A DNA stretch of 64,000 nucleotides from CAVVEC01 sp963770485 (lineage in GTDB: Bacteria; Acidobacteriota; Terriglobia; Terriglobales; Acidobacteriaceae): NCBI GenBank assembly GCA_963770485.1, contig CAVYPX010000009.1, positions 434,001-498,000 on the forward strand. The letters are read 5' to 3'. Every line of letters starts with the position of its first letter. Within the stretch, counting starts at the first letter, position 1. Positions 7,682-16,210 of the stretch are shown in pieces. The notes beneath the pieces are model-generated. The model saw nothing but the letters and a program-made list of their open reading frames with translations, ran no database searches and was not told where the DNA came from. A program made the position numbers and the translations under genes.

Positions 7682-8647
7682 ATGCTGAAGTCCCTCCACA
7701 TCGGCCGCTACGCCAGCAAACCGGAAGACTTCCGCAAGCTGGTCGAATTCTTCGAAGCCATCGGCTTCGATCACGTAGCTAGCGCAGATCGCCGTTCGGC
7801 AGTTCTCTCCGCGCCGCTTGGCTTGTTAAGCGTAAACGCGCTTTCTCCACAGTACCCGCCTGAGGTGCTCGATCGTTTAAAGGATGTAGCCCGGTTGGTT
7901 GTGCTCGAGGTTACGAATCCGGACGACGTCTTCGCAATCGCACAAAAGATGAAACTGAAGCTTCTGTCGGATTCCGCGTCGCCCACCTCCGGCGAGCGCA
8001 GCTTCTCGCTCGAGCTGCCGGGAGAAATCGTTGTCACTGTGCACGGCCGGCCAGAGCCGGCTGCTGCCGGAATCGAAGGCAAACTCAACGCCACGGGCAA
8101 GCGCTTCGCCATCGTGCTCAGCAGATTCAATTCCTTCATTACCGAGCGCCTGCTCGTGGGTGCCCTCGACGGTCTGCGCCGCGCAGGTGCATCCGACCGG
8201 GACGTCCGAATCATTCGCGTACCCGGCGCTTTCGAAATTCCCTCCGCCGCCCGCACCCTCGCTGAAACGAAAAAATACGACGCCATCATCTGCCTCGGCT
8301 GCCTGCTGCGCGGCGATACGGCGCATTACGATGTAATTGTGAACGAAGTCACGCGCGGGATCGGCCAGTCCGCCCAGGAAACCGGTGTTCCGCATGCGTT
8401 TGGCGTGCTCACCTGCGATAGGCTGGAGCAAGCCATCGACCGTGCTGGCTTGAAGATGGGGAACAAGGGTTTTGAGGCGGCGCTGGCTGCGGTGGAAATG
8501 GCGAATTTGAAGAAAGCAGTCAGGAGTCAGGAGCCAGGAGTCAGGAGGAGCAAGAAAGCCATCAGCTCTCGGCCGTCAGCTTTCAGCAAGAAACCGATTC
8601 CTCCGGCTCGTCGCAGTCACAAACCCAAACCTCGGAGATCGAAGTGA
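7682..8647 (+). CDS. ribH: 6,7-dimethyl-8-ribityllumazine synthase with extra N-terminal domain
   Basis: 321 residues, twice the normal 150-160. Residues about 130-277 are lumazine synthase: SRFNSFITERLLVGALDGL, VPGAFEIP, the active-site stretch GCLLRGDTAHYDVI with its His, then FGVLTCDRLEQAIDRAG and NKGFEAALAAVEMANL. It condenses ribulose-derived butanone phosphate with the pyrimidine to give lumazine, the riboflavin precursor. Residues 1-125 form an additional domain (HIGRYASKPEDFRKLVEFF, later LELPGEIVVTVHG) that resembles a VOC/glyoxalase module; that call is tentative. The last 44 residues are basic and repeat-derived (see 8514-8556). nusB follows, as is common. Confidence 0.88.
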   Translation: MLKSLHIGRYASKPEDFRKLVEFFEAIGFDHVASADRRSAVLSAPLGLLSVNALSPQYPPEVLDRLKDVARLVVLEVTNPDDVFAIAQKMKLKLLSDSASPTSGERSFSLELPGEIVVTVHGRPEPAAAGIEGKLNATGKRFAIVLSRFNSFITERLLVGALDGLRRAGASDRDVRIIRVPGAFEIPSAARTLAETKKYDAIICLGCLLRGDTAHYDVIVNEVTRGIGQSAQETGVPHAFGVLTCDRLEQAIDRAGLKMGNKGFEAALAAVEMANLKKAVRSQEPGVRRSKKAISSRPSAFSKKPIPPARRSHKPKPRRSK

Positions 8648-8720
8648 GTCTCGCAAGCAGGCTCCTCTTGTGAAGTAAACTGACTACTGACTACCAGCTA
8701 CTAACTACTGGCTACTGGTT
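8514..8720 (+). repeat. AGTCAGGAG-type tandem repeats at the ribH end and ribH-nusB junction
   Basis: The end of ribH contains the short tandem AGTCAGGAGTCAGGAGCCAGG followed by related degenerate units. The ribH-nusB gap holds another array (CTGACTACTGACTACC, then CTACTAACTACTGGCTACTGG) that stops five bases before the nusB ATG. Similar units lie at 9144, 12250, 39690, 44915 and 50045, nearly always touching a gene end or start. Confidence 0.6.
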
Positions 8721-8724
8721 TTTC

Positions 8725-9144
8725 ATGGGCACCCGCCGCAAATCCCGCGAACTCGCACTGCAAATGCTGTTTCAGGCAGATATGGGGCGGCAGACTCCCG
8801 AGCAGGTCCGTCGTACCTTCTGGAGCGAACACAGTTCCGCGCAGAAGGACGTGCGCGATTTCGCGGAGGATCTCTTCCGGGTGGCTAGCGATCGCGGCGC
8901 CGACATTGACGGCCTTATCGAGCGTCACGCCGAGCACTGGCGCATGGATCGCATGGCGGCCGTCGACCGCAACGTCATGCGATCCGCGGTCGCGGAGTTG
9001 ATGGCCTTTCCTTCCACTCCCCGCGCCGTGGTGATCAACGAGGCGCTGGAGATTGCACGCAAGTTTTCCAGTCCCGAATCCGTGCAATTCATCAATGGAG
9101 TCCTCGACAGCATCGGTCGGGAGCTGGAAAAGGCGAAAGCCTAG
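8725..9144 (+). CDS. nusB: Transcription antitermination factor NusB
   Basis: 139 residues, the normal size. It begins with the family signature TRRKSRELALQMLFQADMG and ends with the RNA/S10-binding helical region (RAVVINEALEIARKFSSPES, then FINGVLDSIGRE). NusB pairs with ribosomal protein S10 and binds boxA RNA to keep RNA polymerase going through rRNA operons. It lies directly downstream of ribH, the usual order. The 5' flank is a tandem repeat and gives no ribosome site, so translation may depend on transcript context. Confidence 0.95.
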   Translation: MGTRRKSRELALQMLFQADMGRQTPEQVRRTFWSEHSSAQKDVRDFAEDLFRVASDRGADIDGLIERHAEHWRMDRMAAVDRNVMRSAVAELMAFPSTPRAVVINEALEIARKFSSPESVQFINGVLDSIGRELEKAKA

Positions 9145-9273
9145 TGGTCGTCGGCCGCTAGTCGTTGGCCGTTGGCCAAGAGCCGGACTTACCGCCGCGA
9201 GACCGAGAAAATCTCTCCACAGGGTTTTTCGCGCATGACTCAAGACTGGGAGCCCGCGAGGATCGACCGCTTC

Positions 9274-11475
9274 CTAGGGCACGACCGCAACCAGATCCGG
9301 CTTGCAGGTGGTTGGCCATGGTTGTCCCGCTGAATTCTTGCACAGGTTCAAGGGAAAAGTGATCTGCTGTATGTCGCCGCCCGCCACAGTATCCACGACG
9401 TGTACCGTTCCGTCGCTGGCCGCCACATAAAGTAGAGTGCCATCGGGAGAAAGCGTGGCCTGAATCGGGTTTGCATTCCCAAACAGCGGAAGGGTCGTCG
9501 TTGTTTCACCGGCAATATTGAAGGTGAGGATACTGCCCAGATTCGATGCGATCACATACGCGGTCGAGCCATCTTCCGAAATGATCAACTGCTTAGCCAC
9601 GAAATTTCCTTGTCCGAGGTTGAAAGATGTAACGCTGTCACTCACGCTAGGCGTACAGCCGGTCGGGGCTGCGCTCACGTGGATGATGTCGATACCGGGC
9701 GGGTCCAGCGCCAGCACATGAGCAGCGTCCGGGAGGGTCTTTATAAGGTCCGGTATGGCTGGAGTGGCTATGGTGTCGGCGGGTCCATAGTTATCGCAGG
9801 TTCTCCACACTGTGACAGCGTTCGGAGCGCCGCCTGCCACGTAGGCAAATGCGCCCTCCGATAGGAAAGTCACATCGTTGGCTGGGGTGGTCAACGGAAT
9901 CTTCTGCATAGCATCCAGCTTCGAATAGACATAAAGCGAACTTGTACTCCCGTTGTTGGCCAGGATGTGGGCTTTTAGGCTGTCTGGAGAAAAATCGGCC
10001 GCTTTGCCACCTGTGATCGAAAATGCCCGGCTGGTGCTCGCCGTTGTGTCAAACACATACACCTGATTTGGTGTATCGGTTGTATCTGAAACTATCACTT
10101 TGCTTCCGTCGGGTGAAATGGCCAACACCTTGCCGGGCGTAGAGGTGAACTGTGTAACGGAGCCAGACGACGTGTCAAGCACCATCAGCCCCTTGGTACC
10201 CAGCAGTCCGGAATTAGTCCCCAAGTAAGCTTTGGTCCCTTGCCGGTTGAAGACGAGCGAGTTTGGTGTGGCCGGCAAAATGATGGGGTTCCCCACAGTG
10301 TTTGTAGGCGCCGTCACCAGTACAACCGTGCTGAAACAATCATCCGTCGTTCCGCAAGCCGTGCTGCTTATGTATGTGGTTGCATTCTGAGAATTCCCGC
10401 TGCCGGCTACAACCATCGTAACTACGTTCTCGGGGTAGATCGGGTAACTTGGCAGAAATCCGATGTTGCAGGTTGGAGGGGTACAAGACGCAATGATGGC
10501 CGCGCCACCGCCCGCCGCCGCCGCCGTCGCCAGGCCACTGCTGCTTACGCTTACTGAAGCAGGCTGGGAAGAACTCCAGGTTAACGGAACCGAGGTTTTA
10601 GAGCCCGAGTACATGATGACATTGCCCAGTGTGTCGGTCACCGTCGGCACGATGCTCTCAGAAGTTTTCGTAGCGTTCGTAACGGCCAGTGAAATCGCCT
10701 GGACCGGGCAAGACGTAAAGTTCACCGGAATACTGGTCGCGCTGCCAATCGCGGCAAATACCGGACTCACACCTGGTGTCACTGCGGTTGCCTCCACCTG
10801 GTTCAGCGAAACACTATTCACCATGTTGCTTAGACCGGCGGCGGTATTACTCAGCGTGAGCACGGAAGGGTTGACCGCCTGCCAGCTGAATTGTCCCACC
10901 GTCGAAGTAATATCGGTCGTCCCCCCACTGTATGCCCTTGCCTCATACACAGTGTTTTGCGGAGCGGAATTCTGGTTGATGGATTGGCAGGGATTCCGGG
11001 GCAGCGTGCAGGGAACCGGCGGCTGAGCCACGGCGCAGATATCGGCCAGCAAGATCTTATCAATGTGCTGGTGAACATAAACCGTGGTCGGAGGGCTGCT
11101 CACTCCTTGTGCTGTCGCCGATATCTGAGCCACCCCCGCCGGCCCCGGCGTGCATATTTGCGGGCTGCTCAGAGAATTCCAGCTGCCGGCACAAGCCATT
11201 CCGTTCGCGGCAACGGTCACGACCGCTGTGTTACTGGACTGGTATGAGATCTCAGTTGTGACAGTCCTGCCGGTACTGTCCAGAGGGGTCGCGGTAAATG
11301 CCTGGTACGTGCCCAGTTCCATCGAAAAGCTAGGAGCGGGCGTAAGGCTGATGCTGGCGGGAACTGCGTTGACCGCGGTGGTTACAGCTTGGCTGCCGCA
11401 GCCGGCCGTCCCGGCCACCAAGAAAATGAGGGAAACAATAAGAACCGCGAACCCAACCGCACCGCACCTACCCAT
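9274..11475 (-). CDS. Secreted lipoprotein with Ig-like domains and a beta-propeller
   Basis: About 733 residues from the ATG at 11475, chosen because GGAGG stands upstream and the protein then starts with a clean signal: MGRCGAVGFAVLIVSLIFL ending in a lipobox-like TAGC. The first half has bacterial Ig-like stretches (SISLTPAPSFSMELGTYQAF, later SQPASVSVSSSGLATA). The second half has YncE/WD-like propeller blades (VLAISPDGSKVIVSDTT, SEDGSTAYVIASN, LSPDGTLLYVAASDGTVHVVD). It should sit on the outer face of a membrane, binding an unknown partner. Longer starts exist upstream but would put a long basic leader before the signal. Confidence 0.78.
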   Translation of the reverse strand: MGRCGAVGFAVLIVSLIFLVAGTAGCGSQAVTTAVNAVPASISLTPAPSFSMELGTYQAFTATPLDSTGRTVTTEISYQSSNTAVVTVAANGMACAGSWNSLSSPQICTPGPAGVAQISATAQGVSSPPTTVYVHQHIDKILLADICAVAQPPVPCTLPRNPCQSINQNSAPQNTVYEARAYSGGTTDITSTVGQFSWQAVNPSVLTLSNTAAGLSNMVNSVSLNQVEATAVTPGVSPVFAAIGSATSIPVNFTSCPVQAISLAVTNATKTSESIVPTVTDTLGNVIMYSGSKTSVPLTWSSSQPASVSVSSSGLATAAAAGGGAAIIASCTPPTCNIGFLPSYPIYPENVVTMVVAGSGNSQNATTYISSTACGTTDDCFSTVVLVTAPTNTVGNPIILPATPNSLVFNRQGTKAYLGTNSGLLGTKGLMVLDTSSGSVTQFTSTPGKVLAISPDGSKVIVSDTTDTPNQVYVFDTTASTSRAFSITGGKAADFSPDSLKAHILANNGSTSSLYVYSKLDAMQKIPLTTPANDVTFLSEGAFAYVAGGAPNAVTVWRTCDNYGPADTIATPAIPDLIKTLPDAAHVLALDPPGIDIIHVSAAPTGCTPSVSDSVTSFNLGQGNFVAKQLIISEDGSTAYVIASNLGSILTFNIAGETTTTLPLFGNANPIQATLSPDGTLLYVAASDGTVHVVDTVAGGDIQQITFPLNLCKNSAGQPWPTTCKPDLVAVVP

Positions 11476-11582
11476 GCATCCTCCCCGCCTCCATGGTCGC
11501 CCACGGGACGAGCACGCCCTCTTATAGGAAATTTCCAGTGTAGAGGGTAGGAATCTTTTGAGCAAGCGGCCGCTCCCTAATC

Positions 11583-11612
11583 TTGACACCCTGCTCTTTT
11601 GCCCTTTATTCT
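11583..11612 (+). promoter_or_regulatory. Probable promoter of the DUF177-rpmF-plsX-fabD run
   Basis: A perfect -35 box TTGACA at 11583-11588 is followed after 18 bases by TATTCT (11607-11612). The start codon of the first gene is 80 bases downstream. Match and position are good; transcription start is inferred. Confidence 0.55.
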
Positions 11613-11692
11613 TTAATTTTGCTCCCTGAAGAACCTGCGCTTCTGAACGGGTTCCGCGTCCTTCGCGGTGTGGTGGGGGCGCGGGGGTCTCG

Positions 11693-12244
11693 ATGCTCAT
11701 CGCAATTCATGAGTTGGAACTCCATCCTATAGACTTCGAGGAGGAGTTTCGCCCAGGCGTGATCGACCTGGGTCCCGATCTGACGCAGCGCTCCGTGCTG
11801 CGCACTGCGGGACGCGCGCAACTGGTCGAGGAACATCACGGCAAGCACAAGCGGATCAAGGATATACGGCTGAACGGCGAACTCACGACCGCGCTTGACA
11901 TGGCCTGTGCGCGCTGCCTGGAGCCGGTCGTGCAAGATATCACGCGCAAGTTTGATCTCCTGTACCGGCCGCTAGGAGCCGACGCTGGCCAGGAGGAGCT
12001 TTCCGTAACCGGCGCCGAAGCCGAGATTAGCTATTATCAGGGAGAAGGATTGCTGCTCGAAGATGCCCTGCGTGAGCAGGTTCTGTTGTCCGTTCCTCTG
12101 AAGGCTATCTGTCGTGAGGACTGCAAGGGGCTGTGTCCGCATTGCGGGACGAATCTCAACGCGGGACAATGTTCCTGCGCTGAACCGATGGAAGATCCGC
12201 GCTGGTCGGCTCTGAAAGACCTTCGCGGCAAATTAGAGCACTGA
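11693..12244 (+). CDS. DUF177 (YceD-like) protein
   Basis: 183 residues. The pattern ALDMACARCLEPVVQDI and, near the end, ICREDCKGLCPHCGTNLN with SCAEP is the cysteine layout of DUF177/YceD proteins, which are nearly always encoded just before rpmF. The family is linked to 23S rRNA/50S assembly and to coordination with fatty acid genes, but the biochemical role is not settled. The four-Cys cluster CREDC...CPHC...C suggests metal binding. It opens a run that continues rpmF-plsX-fabD. An ATG-start in a GC-rich context at 11693 gives the best fit. Confidence 0.88.
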   Translation: MLIAIHELELHPIDFEEEFRPGVIDLGPDLTQRSVLRTAGRAQLVEEHHGKHKRIKDIRLNGELTTALDMACARCLEPVVQDITRKFDLLYRPLGADAGQEELSVTGAEAEISYYQGEGLLLEDALREQVLLSVPLKAICREDCKGLCPHCGTNLNAGQCSCAEPMEDPRWSALKDLRGKLEH

Positions 12245-12329
12245 AGGAATAGCGGTTAGCTCTTGGCTCTTAGCCTGGTACCAGGGCTTGAAGCCAAGAG
12301 CTAAAGAGGAAATTACGAGAGGAATTTAG

Positions 12330-12515
12330 ATGCCAAATCCAAAACGGCGCCACTCCAAGGCGCGCACCAGCAGCCGGCGCGCCCACGACTCACTCAAGAG
12401 CCATTCACTCTCTGAATGCCCCAACTGCCACGAGCGCAAAATGCCGCATCGTGCCTGTCCCAAATGCGGCTATTATAAGGGGCGTGAAGTTCTGGAAGTC
12501 GAAGAATCCCGCTAG
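12330..12515 (+). CDS. rpmF: 50S ribosomal protein L32
   Basis: 61 residues. It starts MPNPKRRHSKARTSSRRAHD, the standard L32 opening, and has the four-cysteine zinc ribbon CPNCHERK...CPKCGYY. L32 sits near the peptidyl transferase centre of the large subunit. Spacing to plsX is only 12 bases. Upstream 12246-12306 contains a tandem repeat (GCTCTTGGCTCTTAG and AGCCAAGAGCTA), then GAGAGGAATTTAG serves as ribosome site. Confidence 0.96.
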   Translation: MPNPKRRHSKARTSSRRAHDSLKSHSLSECPNCHERKMPHRACPKCGYYKGREVLEVEESR

Positions 12516-12527
12516 CTCCTGCATCCC

Positions 12528-13553
12528 ATGCCAAGCGTCATAGCCTTGGACGCAATGGGTTCGGACCGTAGGCCGAGGCCTGAGATCGAAGGTGCGATCC
12601 AAGCGGCGCGGCACTACGATGTCCATGTGCTATTGGTCGGCCCTGAGCCCGTGATCCGGGGCGAGCTGACTCGCTACCCTGCGCTAGCCGAGTTGCCGAT
12701 TGAAATCGTGCATGCCAGTGAAGTCATCGGCATGGATGACAAAGCCGTGCAGGCGGTACGCGCCAAGCGCGATTCCTCCATGCGCATTGGCCTTCGCCTG
12801 GTGCGGGACGGGCGCGCCGCCGGATTCGTAACTGCCGGCAACACCGGCGCCGCCATGGCCACGGCGAAAATGGTGCTGGGAGCCATCCCCGGCGTTGATC
12901 GCCCGGCGCTGGCCGCGGTCTTTCCCACTGTGCTGGGCACGGCCGCCACGCTGCTTGATGTAGGCGCGAACGTAGACAGCAAGCCGCATAATCTTGAGCA
13001 GTTCGCTGTGATGGGTGAAATCTACTTCCGTTCCATGTTCGGCACCAGGCGCCCGCGGGTGGGTTTGCTTTCGATCGGCGAAGAGGAAACCAAAGGAAAC
13101 GAGTTGACCCGGGAGGCCTTCCGGCTTTTGAAACAACTTCCGCTGAATTTCGTGGGCAACGTGGAAGGTCGCGACCTGTACAACGGCGAGGTGGACGTAA
13201 TTGTGGCCGACGGGTTTGTGGGCAACGTCGCGCTGAAAACTTCCGAAGGTGTGGCCAATCTGGTGCGCGCTACGCTGAAGGCATCGCTGAAAGCGACGAT
13301 TACGCGGCAAGTTGGGGCTCTGCTCTCGCGCAGCGCATTCGCGGATTTTAAGAAGCGGCTCGACCACACCGAATACGGCGGCGCGCCTCTGCTCGGTGTA
13401 AAAGGTGTGTGCTTCATCACCCATGGATCGTCGAATGCCAACGCGATCAAGAATGCAATCCGGGTGGCGGCGGAATTCGCCGAGCACCGGATTAATGAAA
13501 AAATAGAAAAAGAGCTAGGGGCGCTTCGCGCCGCCACACTGGCGAACACATAG
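12528..13553 (+). CDS. plsX: Phosphate acyltransferase PlsX
   Basis: 341 residues. The family opening IALDAMGSDRRPRPEIEGA, the middle motif GFVTAGNTGAAMATAKM and the C-terminal GGAPLLGVKGVCFITHGSSN are all present. PlsX makes acyl-phosphate from acyl-ACP, feeding PlsY in phospholipid synthesis; it is a peripheral membrane enzyme. It lies between rpmF and fabD. In many bacteria fabH stands between plsX and fabD; here only a 133-base gap containing a dispersed repeat is found. Confidence 0.95.
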   Translation: MPSVIALDAMGSDRRPRPEIEGAIQAARHYDVHVLLVGPEPVIRGELTRYPALAELPIEIVHASEVIGMDDKAVQAVRAKRDSSMRIGLRLVRDGRAAGFVTAGNTGAAMATAKMVLGAIPGVDRPALAAVFPTVLGTAATLLDVGANVDSKPHNLEQFAVMGEIYFRSMFGTRRPRVGLLSIGEEETKGNELTREAFRLLKQLPLNFVGNVEGRDLYNGEVDVIVADGFVGNVALKTSEGVANLVRATLKASLKATITRQVGALLSRSAFADFKKRLDHTEYGGAPLLGVKGVCFITHGSSNANAIKNAIRVAAEFAEHRINEKIEKELGALRAATLANT

Positions 13554-13572
13554 TGTGCCAATACATAAGTCT

Positions 13573-13616
13573 GTCATCCCGACCGGAGCGTAGCGGAGTC
13601 GAGGGACCTGCTTTTT
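13573..13616 (+). repeat. Dispersed repeat copy between plsX and fabD
   Basis: The copy begins GTCATCCCGACCGGAG and ends GTCGAGGGACCTGCT. The same two blocks frame the second insertion inside mnmG (56626-56680), so this is an intergenic relative of a repeat that also occurs in coding sequence. Confidence 0.7.
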
Positions 13617-13686
13617 CATAGACTCTCCCTACGGATCTAGTCAGCTCTGAAAATGCTCCGGGGCGCAAGGCTCGCCAGAGATTCTT

Positions 13687-14643
13687 ATGACAATTGCACC
13701 CAACCTCGCTTTTCTTTTCCCCGGCCAGGGATCGCAAGCCGTCGGCATGGGCAAAGAATTAGCTGAAAAATATCCGATCGCGCGGCAGACCTTTGAAGAA
13801 GCAGACGAAGCCCTGGGCTACAAGCTTTCGCAACTTTGCTTCGAGGGTCCGGAAGACCAACTGCGCCTGACCGAGATCACTCAGCCTGCGATTCTGACCG
13901 CCTCGGTCGCGGCCTGGCGTGTTCTTCACGAGAAGGGTCTGCAACCAGCTTTTGTCGCCGGGCACAGCCTGGGGGAATATTCCGCTCACGTTGCCGCCGG
14001 AACCCTTGCCTTCGCCGACGCAGCGCGCACCGTCCGCAATCGGGGCCAGTACATGCAGGAAGCCGTTCCCGTGGGGGTGGGCGCCATGGCGGCGATTCTC
14101 GGCATGGACTTGGAGAAAGTCGCCACGGTTTGCCACGACGCCGCCCAGGGTGAGGTTTGCCAACCTGCCAACATCAATTCTCCGGAACAGATCGTCATCT
14201 CGGGCCACACCACAGCCGTCGAACGCGCCACCAAGTTGGCCGATGAGCGCGGCGCCAAACGCGCCAAGATCCTGCCGGTCAGCGCTCCCTTCCATTGTTC
14301 GCTGATGAAGCCGGCACAGGACCGCTTGGCCCACGATCTGCACTCTCTCGCATTCGTGAAGCCCAGTGTTCCCGTCGTGTGTAATGTCGATGCCGCGTCG
14401 CTCGGGGACGCGGACCACAGCCGTGAGGCGCTGATCCGGCAGGTCACAGGTGCCGTGAAGTGGGATCAATCCATGCGCCTGCTGATCGCGCGGGGAGTCC
14501 AGACTTTCGTCGAAGTCGGCCCGGGAAAAGTGCTCTGCGGCCTCATGCGCCAGATCGACCGCTTCAGGACTTGCATCAACGTTGCTGACGAGGCGTCGTT
14601 GCAGAAGACTTTGGAACACCTCGCGACAGGCCAGGAGTGCTGA
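13687..14643 (+). CDS. fabD: Malonyl-CoA:ACP transacylase
   Basis: 318 residues. The N-terminal LFPGQGSQAVGMGKEL, the nucleophile elbow GHSLGEYSAH (Ser94) and the catalytic His in PVSAPFHCSLM are all intact, as is GPGKVLCGLMRQID near the end. FabD moves malonyl groups from CoA to acyl carrier protein for fatty acid synthesis. It closes the DUF177-rpmF-plsX-fabD run. Its last 45 codons are echoed by a decayed copy at 16791-16940. Confidence 0.96.
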   Translation: MTIAPNLAFLFPGQGSQAVGMGKELAEKYPIARQTFEEADEALGYKLSQLCFEGPEDQLRLTEITQPAILTASVAAWRVLHEKGLQPAFVAGHSLGEYSAHVAAGTLAFADAARTVRNRGQYMQEAVPVGVGAMAAILGMDLEKVATVCHDAAQGEVCQPANINSPEQIVISGHTTAVERATKLADERGAKRAKILPVSAPFHCSLMKPAQDRLAHDLHSLAFVKPSVPVVCNVDAASLGDADHSREALIRQVTGAVKWDQSMRLLIARGVQTFVEVGPGKVLCGLMRQIDRFRTCINVADEASLQKTLEHLATGQEC

Positions 14644-14716
14644 CCGCTAGCTTGCCGGAAACATCGGTCACGGCGTGATCTCGAACAGCATGCCGAGGGA
14701 GGAGTAGGCCAGACGA

Positions 14717-16057
14717 TCACGGTACGAGCTTGAAGACCGTACCGCAGCCAAAGTCGTGTTGGCCCTGAAGGCAATTTCCGCCGCCGCCGTTCAGCGTGGT
14801 GCCGTAGAGCGCGCCGTCCTTGCCGAACATCAGCCCAGCAAACGGCCAGCGGCCATCGTTCCCACCCCTGAATCGGTGAAGTTCGCTCTCCGTCCAAGTA
14901 CCGCCCCTCTTGGCTGGTGGCTTCAGCTTGAAGACGTTGCCTAGGTAGCGGGGTCCTCCAGTCTCGCTGGTGCCGTAGATATTCCGCGCTTTGTCGAGAA
15001 TCACCCCAGCCTTTATGAAGAACGGGCCGCTGTCAGTTGAGCAGGTGTAGAGCGTGGTCTCAGTCCAGGCCCCATTCTTCTTGGTGGGGGGGGTGAGCAT
15101 GTAAACCGCGCCCGCGTTTTTGTGGCCAAGGCTTGTCGTGCCGTACAGATTACCGGAGCGGTCGAAGGTCACACCAGCATAGGGCGCTCCGCCATCGCTT
15201 TCGCCGGTGAAAGCGTAGAGTACCCGTTCAACCCAAGTTCCTCCCTGCTTTCGCGGCGGCACCAGCCTGAAGACCACCCCGCAGCCATCCGAGCATCCGC
15301 CCTGCCCGCCTTCGTTGGTTGTGCCATAGAGTGCCCCCGCCCTGTCGAACACCACACCCACTTCAGGCCAAAAGCCGCTGTCAAAGCTGTTGAAGCGGTA
15401 GAGAACGTTCTCCGTCCACGCCCCGCCCCGTTCCGAAGGCGGCGTCAGTTGAAAGACGGTGCCGTAGCTACAGGTGGCCTCACCGCCCACGACCGTGGTA
15501 CCGTACAAAGCGCCGTTCTTGTCGAAGACCAGGGCGCCCTCAGGATTTTGGCCGTCAGTGCCACCCTGAAATGAGTACAGCACAGTTTCAGTCCAGCCGC
15601 CGCTTGCATTCGGCGATAGCTCAAAAACCGTGCCGCAGCCTAAGTAACATGAGCCCGTGCCGCCGCTGGACGTGGTTCCATAGAGATTGCCCGCACCATC
15701 GAAGATCAAAGGGCTGCCCGGTGCTTGCCCATCGCCACCCCCGCTGAACACGTGAAGCGTGGTGTAGGTCCAGCTCTTAGCCGGTCTTGATGGGGGCTTC
15801 AATTGGAACGCCGTCCCGCAATTATTGTCGATGCATATGGCCCCGTTTCCATAGTAACCGGCGGTCGTCCCGTACAGGTCGCCTTTGGCGTCCGCAATCA
15901 GGCCCGCATAGGGCAGTGCACCGTCGCCATTGTTTTGGAAGGCATAAATCACTTGCTCGACCGGCTTGGCGGCCGGTGCCCCGGTCGCGAACATCGAAAG
16001 CGGCGATAAAATCGCCAGGAGCGGGAGAAAGACGGAAAGGAACGGTTTCGGCCGCAT
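14717..16057 (-). CDS. Secreted GloVer-type tandem repeat protein (seven NLYGTT units)
   Basis: About 446 residues from ATG 16057, which has GGAGG eight bases upstream and gives a clear signal peptide (PFLSVFLPLLAILSPLSMFA). The body consists of seven units of about 55 residues, each with a core like GNLYGTTSSGG, a GTVFELSP strand and a WTETVLYSFQGGTDG strand. Seven equal units suggest a seven-bladed propeller; that is inference. Such proteins are abundant in Acidobacteriota and have no assigned role. A second one is at 29494-30780. The next gene on this strand is a broken phosphoesterase. Confidence 0.82.
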   Translation of the reverse strand: MRPKPFLSVFLPLLAILSPLSMFATGAPAAKPVEQVIYAFQNNGDGALPYAGLIADAKGDLYGTTAGYYGNGAICIDNNCGTAFQLKPPSRPAKSWTYTTLHVFSGGGDGQAPGSPLIFDGAGNLYGTTSSGGTGSCYLGCGTVFELSPNASGGWTETVLYSFQGGTDGQNPEGALVFDKNGALYGTTVVGGEATCSYGTVFQLTPPSERGGAWTENVLYRFNSFDSGFWPEVGVVFDRAGALYGTTNEGGQGGCSDGCGVVFRLVPPRKQGGTWVERVLYAFTGESDGGAPYAGVTFDRSGNLYGTTSLGHKNAGAVYMLTPPTKKNGAWTETTLYTCSTDSGPFFIKAGVILDKARNIYGTSETGGPRYLGNVFKLKPPAKRGGTWTESELHRFRGGNDGRWPFAGLMFGKDGALYGTTLNGGGGNCLQGQHDFGCGTVFKLVP

Positions 16058-16210
16058 CGGCCAATACCTCCACTCGAACGACTCTGCCGTAGGGTTTAGG
16101 GAGGATAAGCCCCTCCGCAGGCCAAAGTATATCACCGAATTATTGGGTTTTGGTGCGGCAAGGCGCAGGACCAGGGTGAGTCCCGCGCCCTGCCACAGCG
16201 TTCAGTGCCT

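Noticed and set aside
8514..8720. CRISPR-like array from the AGTCAGGAG repeats
   Set aside because: Units are 8-10 bases, imperfect and without regular spacers; no cas gene is present.
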